From Leadbetterella sp040829825 (GTDB lineage: Bacteria; Bacteroidota; Bacteroidia; Cytophagales; Spirosomataceae), in NCBI RefSeq assembly GCF_040829825.1, contig NZ_JBFOLH010000003.1: a stretch of DNA of 64,000 nt, one strand, 5' to 3'. Of this stretch, positions 1 to 7,352 are shown one piece after another. A program made the translations under genes and the position numbers. The notes below the pieces were generated by a model, which made no database searches, was not told the DNA's origin, and was given only the letters and a program-made list of their open reading frames with translations. Position 1 is the first letter of the stretch; every line of letters begins with the position of its first letter.

Positions 1-85
1 CCAGCAACCACAAAAAACTGAACTGAAAGCGTATTTAAATAAAAGCAAATACGGTCAACTGTATTCAGGCATCGACATTCCATAA
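1..85 (+). CDS. 3' end of an unidentified protein (partial)
   Basis: An open frame running in from the left edge of the window ends at a TAA at 83-85. The last 27 residues are polar and lysine/tyrosine rich and end in GIDIP. The composition looks like genuine coding sequence rather than spacer, but there is too little to assign a family. It is convergent with the GH43 gene that follows, and the spacer between them holds one copy of a 16-nt repeat that is also found after greA. Confidence 0.45.
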   Translation, partial: QQPQKTELKAYLNKSKYGQLYSGIDIP

Positions 86-101
86 CTTTTAACTTTTAGT
101 T
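86..101. repeat. 16-nt intergenic repeat, single copy
   Basis: This 16-mer, beginning CTTTTAACTT, is identical to the right arm of the inverted repeat downstream of greA (27953-27968). It lies in an A/T-rich run of TTTTAAC-type repeats between two convergent genes. It is either a low-complexity spacer or a small dispersed repeat. Confidence 0.5.
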
Positions 102-119
102 TTTCGCTTTTAACTTAAC

Positions 120-2021
120 TTAATCTGTTACTTTCACCGGCTTAATGCTCCCATCCGCATTAAACTCCATCCGGTCTATGGCCACTTCGCGGTGAAACCC
201 CGCCGGGCTGCCCATTTTGATGCCGTTCGGCTTACTGAACCGGTGATATACGATATACCATTCGTCTTTCCCGGGTACCTGGAGAACCGAATTATGCCCT
301 GTGCCGTAAATTCCTTTGGCCGGATCCTTCACCAGGATGAGATTATCTTTGGGAATATCCAGCGGGCCGGCCGGTGACCGGGAAGTAGCGTATCTTACCC
401 GGTAGTTCTCACTTCTCGTATCGTCTTCTGACCACAGGAAATAATACAGCCCGTTGCGGTAGAACACATAAGCGGCCTCCCGGAAGGTAGCGTCAGGGGT
501 GATCACTTTCAGGGTATTCTTTTTGATCGATACCATATCGTCATTCAGCTCGGCTACAGCCATATAGCCGTTACCCCAATACAGGTAGCTTTTCCCGGTT
601 TTCGGATCCGTAAATACATCCGGGTCTATTTCCTGGCCGCCTTTAACACCTTCCGGCCGGAAATCGATCAGCGCCTTACCCGAGTCTTTAAAAGGGCCTG
701 CAGGCTCATCGGCCACGGCTACACCGATCTTCTGGGCGGCAGAGAAATAATAGTAATACTTGTATTTTCCCTTCACTTTCTTTTCAATGATACACGGAGC
801 CCAGGCGTTGCGGTCAGCCCAGCTCACCTCTTTTTTCAGATCCAGGATCACGCCTTCGTCCTTCCAGTCTTTCAGGTTATCGGAAGAAAAGGCCTTAAAA
901 TAATAGCCTGACCAGGAATCAAAACCGTCACTGGTAGGATACAGGTAATATTTCCCGTTCTTTTCTGAATACAGGATATCCGGATCTGCGTAATACCCTT
1001 CCAGCACCGGGTTGTTCTTCTCCGGGATGGTGATCCCTTCCGGAAGGCCCCACTGGCCGGTTAAGCGCTTCAACTCACGGGTGGTGATCGGTATAACCGA
1101 CCCGTGCCGCGGATGAAAATCCATGGAAATCTCCTGGTCTATCACTTTGAATACATCCAGGTCACGGCTCTCGGTAAACTGGTATTTGCCTTTCATGTAT
1201 ACATCATACATCAGGATGTAGGTATCAGAATTGATCAGCTTAAACGTGCTTGAGCCCTCTACCGCTTCGCGGGTCTGTTGCTTGTACCCGGGCTGTTCAA
1301 TCCATTTGCCCGACGCCAGAGAGTCGGTGATGGCCATCCGGAGGCCGTTTCCGTGCCCTTCGGTTTTGTAAAACATATAATACAGACCGTGTTTACTGAT
1401 GATGTCGCCATCTATGCACGATTTCCCGTTTTTAGGATTAAAAAGCACCCGCGGCTCTCCTTCCAGGCCGGTAAATTCGGGGTTGGCGTATGCATAGTAA
1501 ATAATGTCCGGGCCATCGCCGTGCTTCATTGACCAATAGATCATGTATTTACCGGCAGCAGCATCGTAAATGGTCTGAGGTGCCCAAACCCGCTTGAGGT
1601 CTTCCTGTCCGGCATATTTTTCCCGGATATTGACCACCGACGAGCTCCAGTTGACCAGGTCTGTGGATTTCAGCAGCACCATGGCCCGGTTAGAGTCCCA
1701 TCCTTTCGATGATGTCATGTCGGTTACCACCATGTAAAACGTTTTGCCGTCTTCTGCCCGGAGCAGGTGCGGGTCACGCACGCCGCCGGTAGAGCTGATC
1801 TTCTTCGAATTAATCACCGGCATGCCGTTATTCAATGCTTTGTAATTGTACCCGTCGGTACTCACCGCAAAGCAGATGGCTTCATCTTCTACCTTGTTTC
1901 CTTTAAAATAAGTGAAGAGGTAAGCGGTAAAGTCTTTCTCTGCCGGCCCTGATTTATACCCCTGGGCAGACACGCCGCCTGCACAGCACACGGCCAGTAA
2001 AACAAGAAAAAGGTTTTTCAT
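120..2021 (-). CDS. Secreted double-domain glycoside hydrolase family 43 protein
   Basis: Predicted beta-propeller glycosidase acting on arabinan or arabinoxylan side chains, exported to the periplasm or cell surface. The first 19 residues form a signal peptide ending VSA-Q. Two GH43-like propellers follow. The first (about 30-330) has repeated DG-Y-Y and RDPHL blades. The second (about 340-633) carries the clearer family signature: ADPD for the base, EIDPDVF for the second Asp, and REAAYVF for the likely acid Glu. Its start overlaps the stop of the upstream GH51 gene as ATGA, so the two are translationally coupled. Exact substrate specificity is inference from the neighbour. The first propeller may be non-catalytic. 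Confidence 0.85.
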   Translation of the reverse strand: MKNLFLVLLAVCCAGGVSAQGYKSGPAEKDFTAYLFTYFKGNKVEDEAICFAVSTDGYNYKALNNGMPVINSKKISSTGGVRDPHLLRAEDGKTFYMVVTDMTSSKGWDSNRAMVLLKSTDLVNWSSSVVNIREKYAGQEDLKRVWAPQTIYDAAAGKYMIYWSMKHGDGPDIIYYAYANPEFTGLEGEPRVLFNPKNGKSCIDGDIISKHGLYYMFYKTEGHGNGLRMAITDSLASGKWIEQPGYKQQTREAVEGSSTFKLINSDTYILMYDVYMKGKYQFTESRDLDVFKVIDQEISMDFHPRHGSVIPITTRELKRLTGQWGLPEGITIPEKNNPVLEGYYADPDILYSEKNGKYYLYPTSDGFDSWSGYYFKAFSSDNLKDWKDEGVILDLKKEVSWADRNAWAPCIIEKKVKGKYKYYYYFSAAQKIGVAVADEPAGPFKDSGKALIDFRPEGVKGGQEIDPDVFTDPKTGKSYLYWGNGYMAVAELNDDMVSIKKNTLKVITPDATFREAAYVFYRNGLYYFLWSEDDTRSENYRVRYATSRSPAGPLDIPKDNLILVKDPAKGIYGTGHNSVLQVPGKDEWYIVYHRFSKPNGIKMGSPAGFHREVAIDRMEFNADGSIKPVKVTD

Positions 2022-4603
2022 AACTTTTTGATTTTTATAACCGAGAATGAATAAGCCGGTAACGAATACGAAAGGTTCCGGGTGATGTTAAGCGTGCTCT
2101 GCTGAGGCTTGGCCGCTCTGTCGTCCGGCTCTCCTTTCAGCACCGTCAGCAGGGCCGGGCCCTCTGTTACGGGTAATTCCGACAGGTCAACCGTTGCGGC
2201 TACCGGTACGGGCAGCAGGTTAACCAGCTTGATCACCAGGAATCCACCGTCTTCTACCATTGAAACGGCCACTTTCCGCTGGTCGTGGTTGCCTTTAACA
2301 AAAGCCGGGATATAGGTTGTTCCGGAGTTCTGCCCGAAAAGCTGTTGCACATAATAGCCTACGGTTGGCTTCACTTCCGAATTGTTGAAATAAATCAGGT
2401 CAGGCGACCACTGCGTATGGCCTTCTTTGGCCAGCAGGGGGGCATAAGAGGTCATGACCACTACATCTGCGTTCCGCTCTACATTCACCAGGTGAAGGGC
2501 TTCGCTTAGTGCGGTTTCTATGTTGTTATGCCGGCCGGGTATGTGGGCAGCGTATTCGCCGAGGTATACTTTCGACTCCGAACGGTCGTACATATCGTAA
2601 AAATCCTGGTTATTCAGGTACCAGCCGGGTGTCTGGTAATAGTGCTCATCCACAACAGGGATCTTTGCCTTCGAGGCCAGCTTCCACCCCTCCACATAAT
2701 CGGTTCCCTCGTTAAACGGCCCTACAGTGCCGATCACGGTGATCTCCGGGTATTTTTCTTTCACCGCGTTAAAGATGAGCATAAAGCGTTCTTCAAAAAT
2801 ATCGGTGATCAGGTCTTCGTTGCCCACGCCCAGGTATTTCAGCCCGAAAGGTTCCGGGTGGCCGGCAGCAGCCCGTTTGCTTCCCCATTCCGACCGCACA
2901 TCGCCGTTGGCGTATTCGATCAGGTTCAGTACCGACTGCACATATTCGTCCATATGCTCCAGGGGAATACCGCCCTGCTGGCCGCCCAGGGCGCAGCCGT
3001 GATGGGCCGAATTCTGGCAGGGAACGCCGGCAGCCACAATGGGTACCGGTGCAGCCCCGATGTCTTCACAAAACTGGAAATATTCGAAATACCCCAGGCC
3101 TGCGGTCTGATGGTAGCCCCAGAGGTTCCGCATAGGCTTGCGCGCTTCCAGAGGGCCGATGGTATTTTCCCAGCGGTAGATATTTTCAATTCCGTCGCCA
3201 TGGGCCACACAACCACCCGGAAAACGTACAAACCGGGGCTTAATATCGGCAATGTGCCGGGCCAGGTCAGCCCGAAGACCGTTCTTCCTGCCTTTAAAGG
3301 TCTTTTGCGGGAAAAGTGAGACCATATCCAGGTCTACGGTGCCGGTTTGCAGCGGGATCACCTCCAGCCGGGCTCCGTTTACAGTTTTGCCTGCTGTAAT
3401 TACGGCGGCCTGCTTCTGCCAGTCGCGCGTGATCTTCCCGGTTACGGCCTCTCCGTATACCTCGCCCGATGCCCCGGTCAGGCGGACCTTCAGGGCTCCC
3501 CGTTTCGCATCGGAGTTTCGTGCAAATACGGAAAAGTCGTATTTTTCCCCTGCAGTCAGCGAGATTCCGTCAAAGCCTTCGTTAACCAGTCCTGCACCCT
3601 GCTTTTTCACCCGGAGCCGGGCATAATGCGGGTTATTCGGGTGAACAGGCCGCAGAGAATCTACGGTAAAAGACACATCACTGCCTCCCACCGACCAGGC
3701 CTTATAGCTGTTCCAGGTTTTATCGTTTCCTTCCTTATCGCTCAGGGCGTACTCAAAATCGCGGTTCTGCACCAGCTCGGCATACAAGCCGCCGTCTGCC
3801 GCATAGTTAATGTCTTCAAAAAAGACCCCGATGAGCATATCACTGATCGGCTTCCGGTTTCGCTTATCGGTTCCGATGGAAACCGTAACCGGCTCCTTAA
3901 AAAGCTCCTTATCCATGATCAGGCGTTCGTTATTGCCGGCCCTCCCGGCTTCCGCAATTTTCCGGGCATCCAGCAAGCCCTCCAGGAGGCTGCGGGGAAC
4001 CCGGTGAACGGTTCCTGTCTGTTCTTCCCCCGAAATCCGGACCGTTTCCCGGGCAGAAACAAAGCCCCTGATTTTTTCTGCTGATCCGTACTGCCGGAGG
4101 TCGGGTGTAAATGACTCAAACGTATCGCCCGAAGCCGAGGTCCAGATCACCTTCATGCCCGTACCGGCCGCACCTGAGCCGGCCGCACCTGAGCCGGAAA
4201 GCTGTACTTCCGGACGAAGAACCGTGTTGCCCGGTACCAGGAGGGGATACGATTGCCGCCCCCAGTACACCAGGTCATCTGAAGAGGCGTGGCCTATGGC
4301 GCCATCTGTTTCGTTCAGCCCCCACACACAGTGCCATTTTCCCTGTGCATCCCGGAACAGATAGGGTGCATACATTTTTTTCTGGGAGCCCCACCTCCCG
4401 TAATCGCATTTCAGGAAACTATGTTCCGGGCCGATCGCATTCCAGGTATTGCGGTCAACGCTCCAGGCGAAATGCAGTCCGTTATGGTATTGGTTTTTTT
4501 CGGTACCGTACGCAAAAATGTACACCGAGTCGGGTTTTACCGCGAAACTGGCCGGCAGATACCCCAGTATTGCCACAAAGAGGCAAATCAGCTGTCGGTT
4601 CAT
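2018..4603 (-). CDS. Alpha-L-arabinofuranosidase (GH51) with N-terminal GH43-like segment
   Basis: Predicted to remove terminal arabinofuranosyl groups. The start at 4603 gives a signal peptide (MNRQLICLFVAILGYLPASF). A further ATG ten codons upstream falls inside the promoter and is rejected. Residues about 20-190 resemble a partial GH43 propeller and lack an obvious ADPD-type catalytic Asp. From about 240 the GH51 fold begins (IGVFFEDINYAADGG). The acid/base Glu is in GVGNED and the nucleophile in YLGEYAA. A 15-bp tandem duplication encodes a GSGAA repeat at 4164-4197. It overlaps the downstream GH43 gene by four bases, making a two-gene arabinose-releasing operon. No transporter or regulator is attached. 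The GH51 call is firm; the role of the front segment is uncertain. Confidence 0.9.
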   Translation of the reverse strand: MNRQLICLFVAILGYLPASFAVKPDSVYIFAYGTEKNQYHNGLHFAWSVDRNTWNAIGPEHSFLKCDYGRWGSQKKMYAPYLFRDAQGKWHCVWGLNETDGAIGHASSDDLVYWGRQSYPLLVPGNTVLRPEVQLSGSGAAGSGAAGTGMKVIWTSASGDTFESFTPDLRQYGSAEKIRGFVSARETVRISGEEQTGTVHRVPRSLLEGLLDARKIAEAGRAGNNERLIMDKELFKEPVTVSIGTDKRNRKPISDMLIGVFFEDINYAADGGLYAELVQNRDFEYALSDKEGNDKTWNSYKAWSVGGSDVSFTVDSLRPVHPNNPHYARLRVKKQGAGLVNEGFDGISLTAGEKYDFSVFARNSDAKRGALKVRLTGASGEVYGEAVTGKITRDWQKQAAVITAGKTVNGARLEVIPLQTGTVDLDMVSLFPQKTFKGRKNGLRADLARHIADIKPRFVRFPGGCVAHGDGIENIYRWENTIGPLEARKPMRNLWGYHQTAGLGYFEYFQFCEDIGAAPVPIVAAGVPCQNSAHHGCALGGQQGGIPLEHMDEYVQSVLNLIEYANGDVRSEWGSKRAAAGHPEPFGLKYLGVGNEDLITDIFEERFMLIFNAVKEKYPEITVIGTVGPFNEGTDYVEGWKLASKAKIPVVDEHYYQTPGWYLNNQDFYDMYDRSESKVYLGEYAAHIPGRHNNIETALSEALHLVNVERNADVVVMTSYAPLLAKEGHTQWSPDLIYFNNSEVKPTVGYYVQQLFGQNSGTTYIPAFVKGNHDQRKVAVSMVEDGGFLVIKLVNLLPVPVAATVDLSELPVTEGPALLTVLKGEPDDRAAKPQQSTLNITRNLSYSLPAYSFSVIKIKKL
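4164..4197. repeat. 15-bp tandem repeat inside the GH51 gene
   Basis: Two full copies of a unit beginning CCGGCCGCAC plus a four-base third copy lie within the GH43-like part of the arabinofuranosidase. Being 15 bp, each unit adds five residues (Gly-Ser-Gly-Ala-Ala type) without shifting frame, so copy number could vary between strains. Confidence 0.8.
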
Positions 4604-4630
4604 CAGATAAGGTTGAAATTTATTTTGTGT

Positions 4631-4661
4631 CAAACATACACAATATAATTTTCATGTACAA
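4631..4661 (-). promoter_or_regulatory. Promoter of the GH51-GH43 operon
   Basis: Reading the minus strand, TTG (4661-4659), 20 spacer bases and TATGTTTG (4638-4631) match the Bacteroidota sigma-A consensus TTTG-N19/21-TAnnTTTG. Transcription would begin near 4625, between this element and the start codon at 4603, which supports the shorter start. Confidence 0.7.
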
Positions 4662-4753
4662 CTTTCCGTGGAATAATCCTTTAATTCACTTTATTGAGTC
4701 TTTGATCCGGGTTAAACAGTGGCAACCCGGAGTTTATATCTTTGCTTTGCCCG

Positions 4754-5050
4754 CTAACACAAAGAGGAGCGACGTTCGCGTGAAGCAGAACTATGTCCGG
4801 AGGGCTGTTTCCGGGAGATCGGCAGCGGTTTTTTGAACTTTAAAGGAGACAAATCCATATAAACACTTTCATAATCGGCACACATGCCCGCTATACGTTC
4901 AAATTCTCTGGTATATTCATTATCTGCTCCAGGATCTTTGAAATACCCGTTCCGGGTAGCATAATCCACTATTTCATCCAGGTACTTACTCGCCGCATCA
5001 TATGTATGCCGCTCTGTAATTTCAGTAAGATTTTTAAATTGCTTTTCCAT
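4754..5050 (-). CDS. HigA-like antitoxin, apparently truncated before its HTH domain
   Basis: A 98-residue protein directly after the HigB toxin gene (3-base gap). Residues 1-75 (YLDEIVDYATRNGYF, then EYTREFERIAGMCADYES) look like the N-terminal toxin-binding part of Bacteroidota HigA antitoxins. As I recall the family, these are about 135-140 residues long and continue into a helix-turn-helix after a KFK-PL motif. Here the KFKKPL motif is followed by about 25 unrelated basic/serine-rich residues and a stop, with no HTH in any frame downstream. It may still neutralise HigB, but it is unlikely to bind DNA. The truncation is inference from family memory. Confidence 0.6.
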   Translation of the reverse strand: MEKQFKNLTEITERHTYDAASKYLDEIVDYATRNGYFKDPGADNEYTREFERIAGMCADYESVYMDLSPLKFKKPLPISRKQPSGHSSASRERRSSLC

Positions 5051-5053
5051 AGA

Positions 5054-5350
5054 TCAAATATTTTCAATGTCTTTTATTTTATCATATTCTGCATGGGTTC
5101 CGCAAAAACGAACCTGCACTTTATCCCCTGCAAAAACAACTAAAACAACCAGCCGGTACCGGTTTCCTTTAATGTTAAACACATAACGTTCATTACCCAC
5201 ATAATCTGCTGCCGGGAAAAAAATCTTCAGTTCATTATGATTCCTAAAGTCATACCTTTCCATGACCTGAATCCATTTATTGATCGGCTTAATGGCATCT
5301 GCGTGTTTTCTCGCAAAGCTGGTGAGGATGTGTTTGTTCGCTATTTTCAT
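5054..5350 (-). CDS. higB: HigB-family mRNA interferase toxin
   Basis: Full-length 98-residue RelE/HigB-fold toxin expected to cleave mRNA on the ribosome. The family pattern is clear: HNELKIFFPAADYVGNERYV, then FNIKGNRYRLVV, then VRFCGTHAEYDKI, ending in the conserved His-Ala-Glu-Tyr segment. It is first in a two-gene unit with the shortened HigA gene, the reverse of the classical antitoxin-first order but normal for HigBA. A TATTTTTG element lies 13 bases upstream of the start codon (5363-5370, minus strand), and a 14-bp palindrome lies further upstream. The toxin looks intact although its antitoxin does not. Confidence 0.85.
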   Translation of the reverse strand: MKIANKHILTSFARKHADAIKPINKWIQVMERYDFRNHNELKIFFPAADYVGNERYVFNIKGNRYRLVVLVVFAGDKVQVRFCGTHAEYDKIKDIENI

Positions 5351-5362
5351 AGTTGTGCTCTA

Positions 5363-5370
5363 CAAAAATA
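5363..5370 (-). promoter_or_regulatory. Likely -7 element of higBA
   Basis: The minus strand reads TATTTTTG, matching TAnnTTTG, 13 bases before the higB start codon. A good TTG partner at the expected distance is not visible, so the promoter call rests on the -7 element alone. Confidence 0.5.
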
Positions 5371-5409
5371 ACAAATCCCTTCCGGTTGTATTACAGGGAA
5401 TAATATTTT

Positions 5410-5423
5410 TTATCTGCAGATAA
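5410..5423. promoter_or_regulatory. 14-bp perfect palindrome upstream of higB
   Basis: TTATCTGCAGATAA is a perfect dyad about 60 bases upstream of higB and 40 beyond its -7 element. It could be a repressor site for the toxin-antitoxin operon, but the local HigA lacks an HTH domain, and the position is upstream of the usual operator zone. Confidence 0.3.
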
Positions 5424-5567
5424 GAAACACCCTGTCCTATTGTACAAGTAAATGAATATCGATATCCCCTCCGTTCATCACCGGCGAAAGTGAAGAAAAA
5501 ATATACCGGATCCTGCGTCAGAACAGACGGATCCGATAATATCTGCGATCAGCAAACCTGAGCCGGG

Positions 5568-5954
5568 TTAATTCCTCACATATTCGTAATTAAACCCGTC
5601 GTACACATCCTCCGCCAGGTGCAGCTCATTATTCTTCACTTCATACATCACAGGCTCGCCGGTACCCAAAGTGATGAAATCGGTCTCTTTATTGAGCAAT
5701 ATGGATTCTTTCACGGAAAGCGCATAGGTACCGCTGGCCAGCAGCGAGTCATTTCGCATAGTAGAGTAGGTTTTGTCTGCATTCAGCTTCAGCAGGATCA
5801 CTTCTCCTTCTTTCGGCGTTTCATTCACCCCGGCAATTCCCCCGGTCTTTCTCACCCACTTCCAGGTTCCCGTAAGCTCATCGCTCTTCACCACTTCACT
5901 TTTCTCACAGGCACCTAAACCTGCCATCATCAGAATCATTAACCACTTTTTCAT
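5568..5954 (-). CDS. Small lipocalin-like lipoprotein
   Basis: A 128-residue predicted lipoprotein with an N-terminal hydrophobic stretch and lipobox LGAC (Cys16), so it should be anchored in an envelope membrane. The mature part (LTGTWKWVRKTGG, LNADKTYSTM, SGTYAL) has the pattern of Bacteroidota lipocalin-like domains that begin with an L-x-G-T-W motif and report on small ligands or envelope state. No ligand can be deduced. It is divergent from the deacylase gene, sharing a 99-base spacer. Confidence 0.75.
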   Translation of the reverse strand: MKKWLMILMMAGLGACEKSEVVKSDELTGTWKWVRKTGGIAGVNETPKEGEVILLKLNADKTYSTMRNDSLLASGTYALSVKESILLNKETDFITLGTGEPVMYEVKNNELHLAEDVYDGFNYEYVRN

Positions 5955-6018
5955 TTGTTTCTTTTTTTATTTGTTCATGTTTTCCTGTGGTATATAGACC
6001 CGCTTTTATTCCAAAAGG

Positions 6019-6049
6019 TTGTAACGCAGCAGACACTTTTATACCTTTG
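6019..6049 (+). promoter_or_regulatory. Promoter of the ArgE-like gene, abutting its start codon
   Basis: TTG (6019-6021), 20 bases, TACCTTTG (6042-6049). The A of the first ATG is only five bases beyond the -7 element, so the transcript would start at or within a base or two of the start codon. Confidence 0.7.
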
Positions 6050-6053
6050 CCGC

Positions 6054-7112
6054 ATGATGATTAAAGACTTTTCACCGGTTGATTTTCTAAAGGAGCTGAT
6101 TGAGACTCCCTCTCTGAGCCGTGAAGAAGACGGTACCCGCCAGCGGTTTGCCTCGCTTTTTGCCGGGTACGGTATCCCTTTTGAGGTACTTGAAAACAAC
6201 ATCTGGTGTAAGAATCTTCATTATTCCGGTAAAAAGCCGGTCATCCTGCTGAACTCCCATCACGATACCGTAAAGCCGAACGCCTCCTACACGCGTGACC
6301 CGTTTACACCGGCCATTGAAGACGGCCGCCTCTACGGCCTGGGCAGCAACGATGCCGGCGGCCCGCTGGTAGCGCTACTGGCGGCTTTCCTCCATTTCTA
6401 CCACCGCACTGACCTTCCCTATGACCTGGTTTTTGCGGCTACCGCAGAAGAAGAGATCTCGGGCCGGAACGGCATTGAGCTCCTGCTGAAATACCTGCCG
6501 GCCATAGACCTGGCCATTGTGGGCGAACCTACCCTTATGGACATGGCCGTGGCTGAAAAAGGCCTGATGGTGCTCGACTGCACTGCCCACGGCATAGCCG
6601 GACATGCCGCCCGGGAAGAAGGTGTCAATGCCATATACCAGGCTATCCGTGATATCGAATGGTTCCGCACGTTCCGGTTTCCAAAAGTATCAGAAGCCCT
6701 GGGTACAATAAAAATGAACGTTACGGTTATCCAGGCCGGAACCCAGCACAATGTGGTGCCCGACACCTGCCGGTTTGTAGTAGACGTGCGCGCTACTGAC
6801 GCCTATACGCTCACGGAAACCCTGGAGATCATCCGGGCAAACGTAAGCTCAGAGGTAATGCCGCGGTCGGTACGCCTGAACCCTTCCGGGATTCCTCCTG
6901 ATCACCCTATTGTTCAGCGGGGCCTCTCCCTCGGCATGAAACCTTACGGCTCGCCCACTCTTTCAGACCAGGCGCTGATTCCTTACCCCAGCATCAAGAT
7001 CGGCCCGGGTGATTCGGCACGCTCCCATACGGCAGATGAATTTATTTATGTTCATGAAATTATAGACGGGGTGGAAAAATATATTGCGTTATTGGAGGGG
7101 TTACGTCTGTGA
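6054..7112 (+). CDS. argE: M20-family deacylase, probable acetylornithine/acetylcitrulline deacetylase
   Basis: Cytosolic zinc hydrolase, about 352 residues, likely removing the acetyl group in arginine synthesis. The metal-ligand motifs of M20 enzymes are present: NSHHDTVKP, GLGSNDAGGP, the ATAEEEISG catalytic Glu pair and GEPTLMDMAVAEKG. The dimerisation domain segment GIAGHAAREEGVNA follows, and the C-terminal GPGDSARSHTADE carries the last His. The open frame extends upstream, but the promoter at 6019-6049 sits there, so ATG 6054 or 6057 is the start. No other arginine genes are adjacent. In Bacteroidota this enzyme is often an acetylcitrulline deacetylase, which cannot be told apart from sequence reading alone. 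Confidence 0.8.
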   Translation: MMIKDFSPVDFLKELIETPSLSREEDGTRQRFASLFAGYGIPFEVLENNIWCKNLHYSGKKPVILLNSHHDTVKPNASYTRDPFTPAIEDGRLYGLGSNDAGGPLVALLAAFLHFYHRTDLPYDLVFAATAEEEISGRNGIELLLKYLPAIDLAIVGEPTLMDMAVAEKGLMVLDCTAHGIAGHAAREEGVNAIYQAIRDIEWFRTFRFPKVSEALGTIKMNVTVIQAGTQHNVVPDTCRFVVDVRATDAYTLTETLEIIRANVSSEVMPRSVRLNPSGIPPDHPIVQRGLSLGMKPYGSPTLSDQALIPYPSIKIGPGDSARSHTADEFIYVHEIIDGVEKYIALLEGLRL

Positions 7113-7122
7113 GGGGTATCAG

Positions 7123-7291
7123 GTTCTCGACTACGCTCGAACTGACAGGGACGACTGCCACTTGTAACTTCTCACCTACGCGATCCGGCTTGACGGGAAG
7201 CGCTTAGTTCTCGACTACGCTCGAACTGACAAGTCCCACTCGTCAGTTCGAACAGCGACTGCCACTTGTCAGTTCGAGCGTAGTCGAGAAC
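7123..7291. repeat. Interspersed palindromic repeat, three copies
   Basis: Two direct copies (7123-7147, 7207-7231) and one inverted copy (7267-7291) of a 25-nt unit beginning GTTCTCGACT. A degenerate partial copy (7241-7252) lies between. The second and third copies can form a 25-bp stem with a 35-base loop. The same unit recurs at 35484-35508 and, diverged, at 39312-39374, each time just after the 3' end of a gene. It behaves like a REP-type element; no associated transposase is present here. Confidence 0.85.
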
Positions 7292-7322
7292 CGTGTGGAT
7301 TTCCTTTTTAAACATTATTCCC

Positions 7323-7330
7323 TAATTTTG
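7323..7330 (+). promoter_or_regulatory. -7 element of comB
   Basis: TAATTTTG, 22 bases before the comB start. A TTTC (7300-7303) at a 19-base spacing may serve as the upstream element. Confidence 0.5.
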
Positions 7331-7352
7331 CGAAAAATTTTAAAAAGTCCGT

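Noticed and set aside
2528..3319. Open frame of 263 codons on the plus strand
   Set aside because: Antisense to the GH51 catalytic domain, where motifs are clear on the minus strand.
4111..4836. Plus-strand frame of 241 codons reaching into the higA end
   Set aside because: Mostly antisense to GH51 and spacer; very high Arg/Pro/Ser content typical of a shadow.
5518..5540. CGGATCC/GGATCCG inverted pair in the spacer after the lipoprotein gene
   Set aside because: Short 7-bp stem of BamHI-like palindromes with no T-run; not convincing as a terminator.
7108..7300. Regular spacing of repeats suggesting a CRISPR array
   Set aside because: Only three full copies, in both orientations, unequal spacing, and no cas genes; a REP-type palindrome fits.
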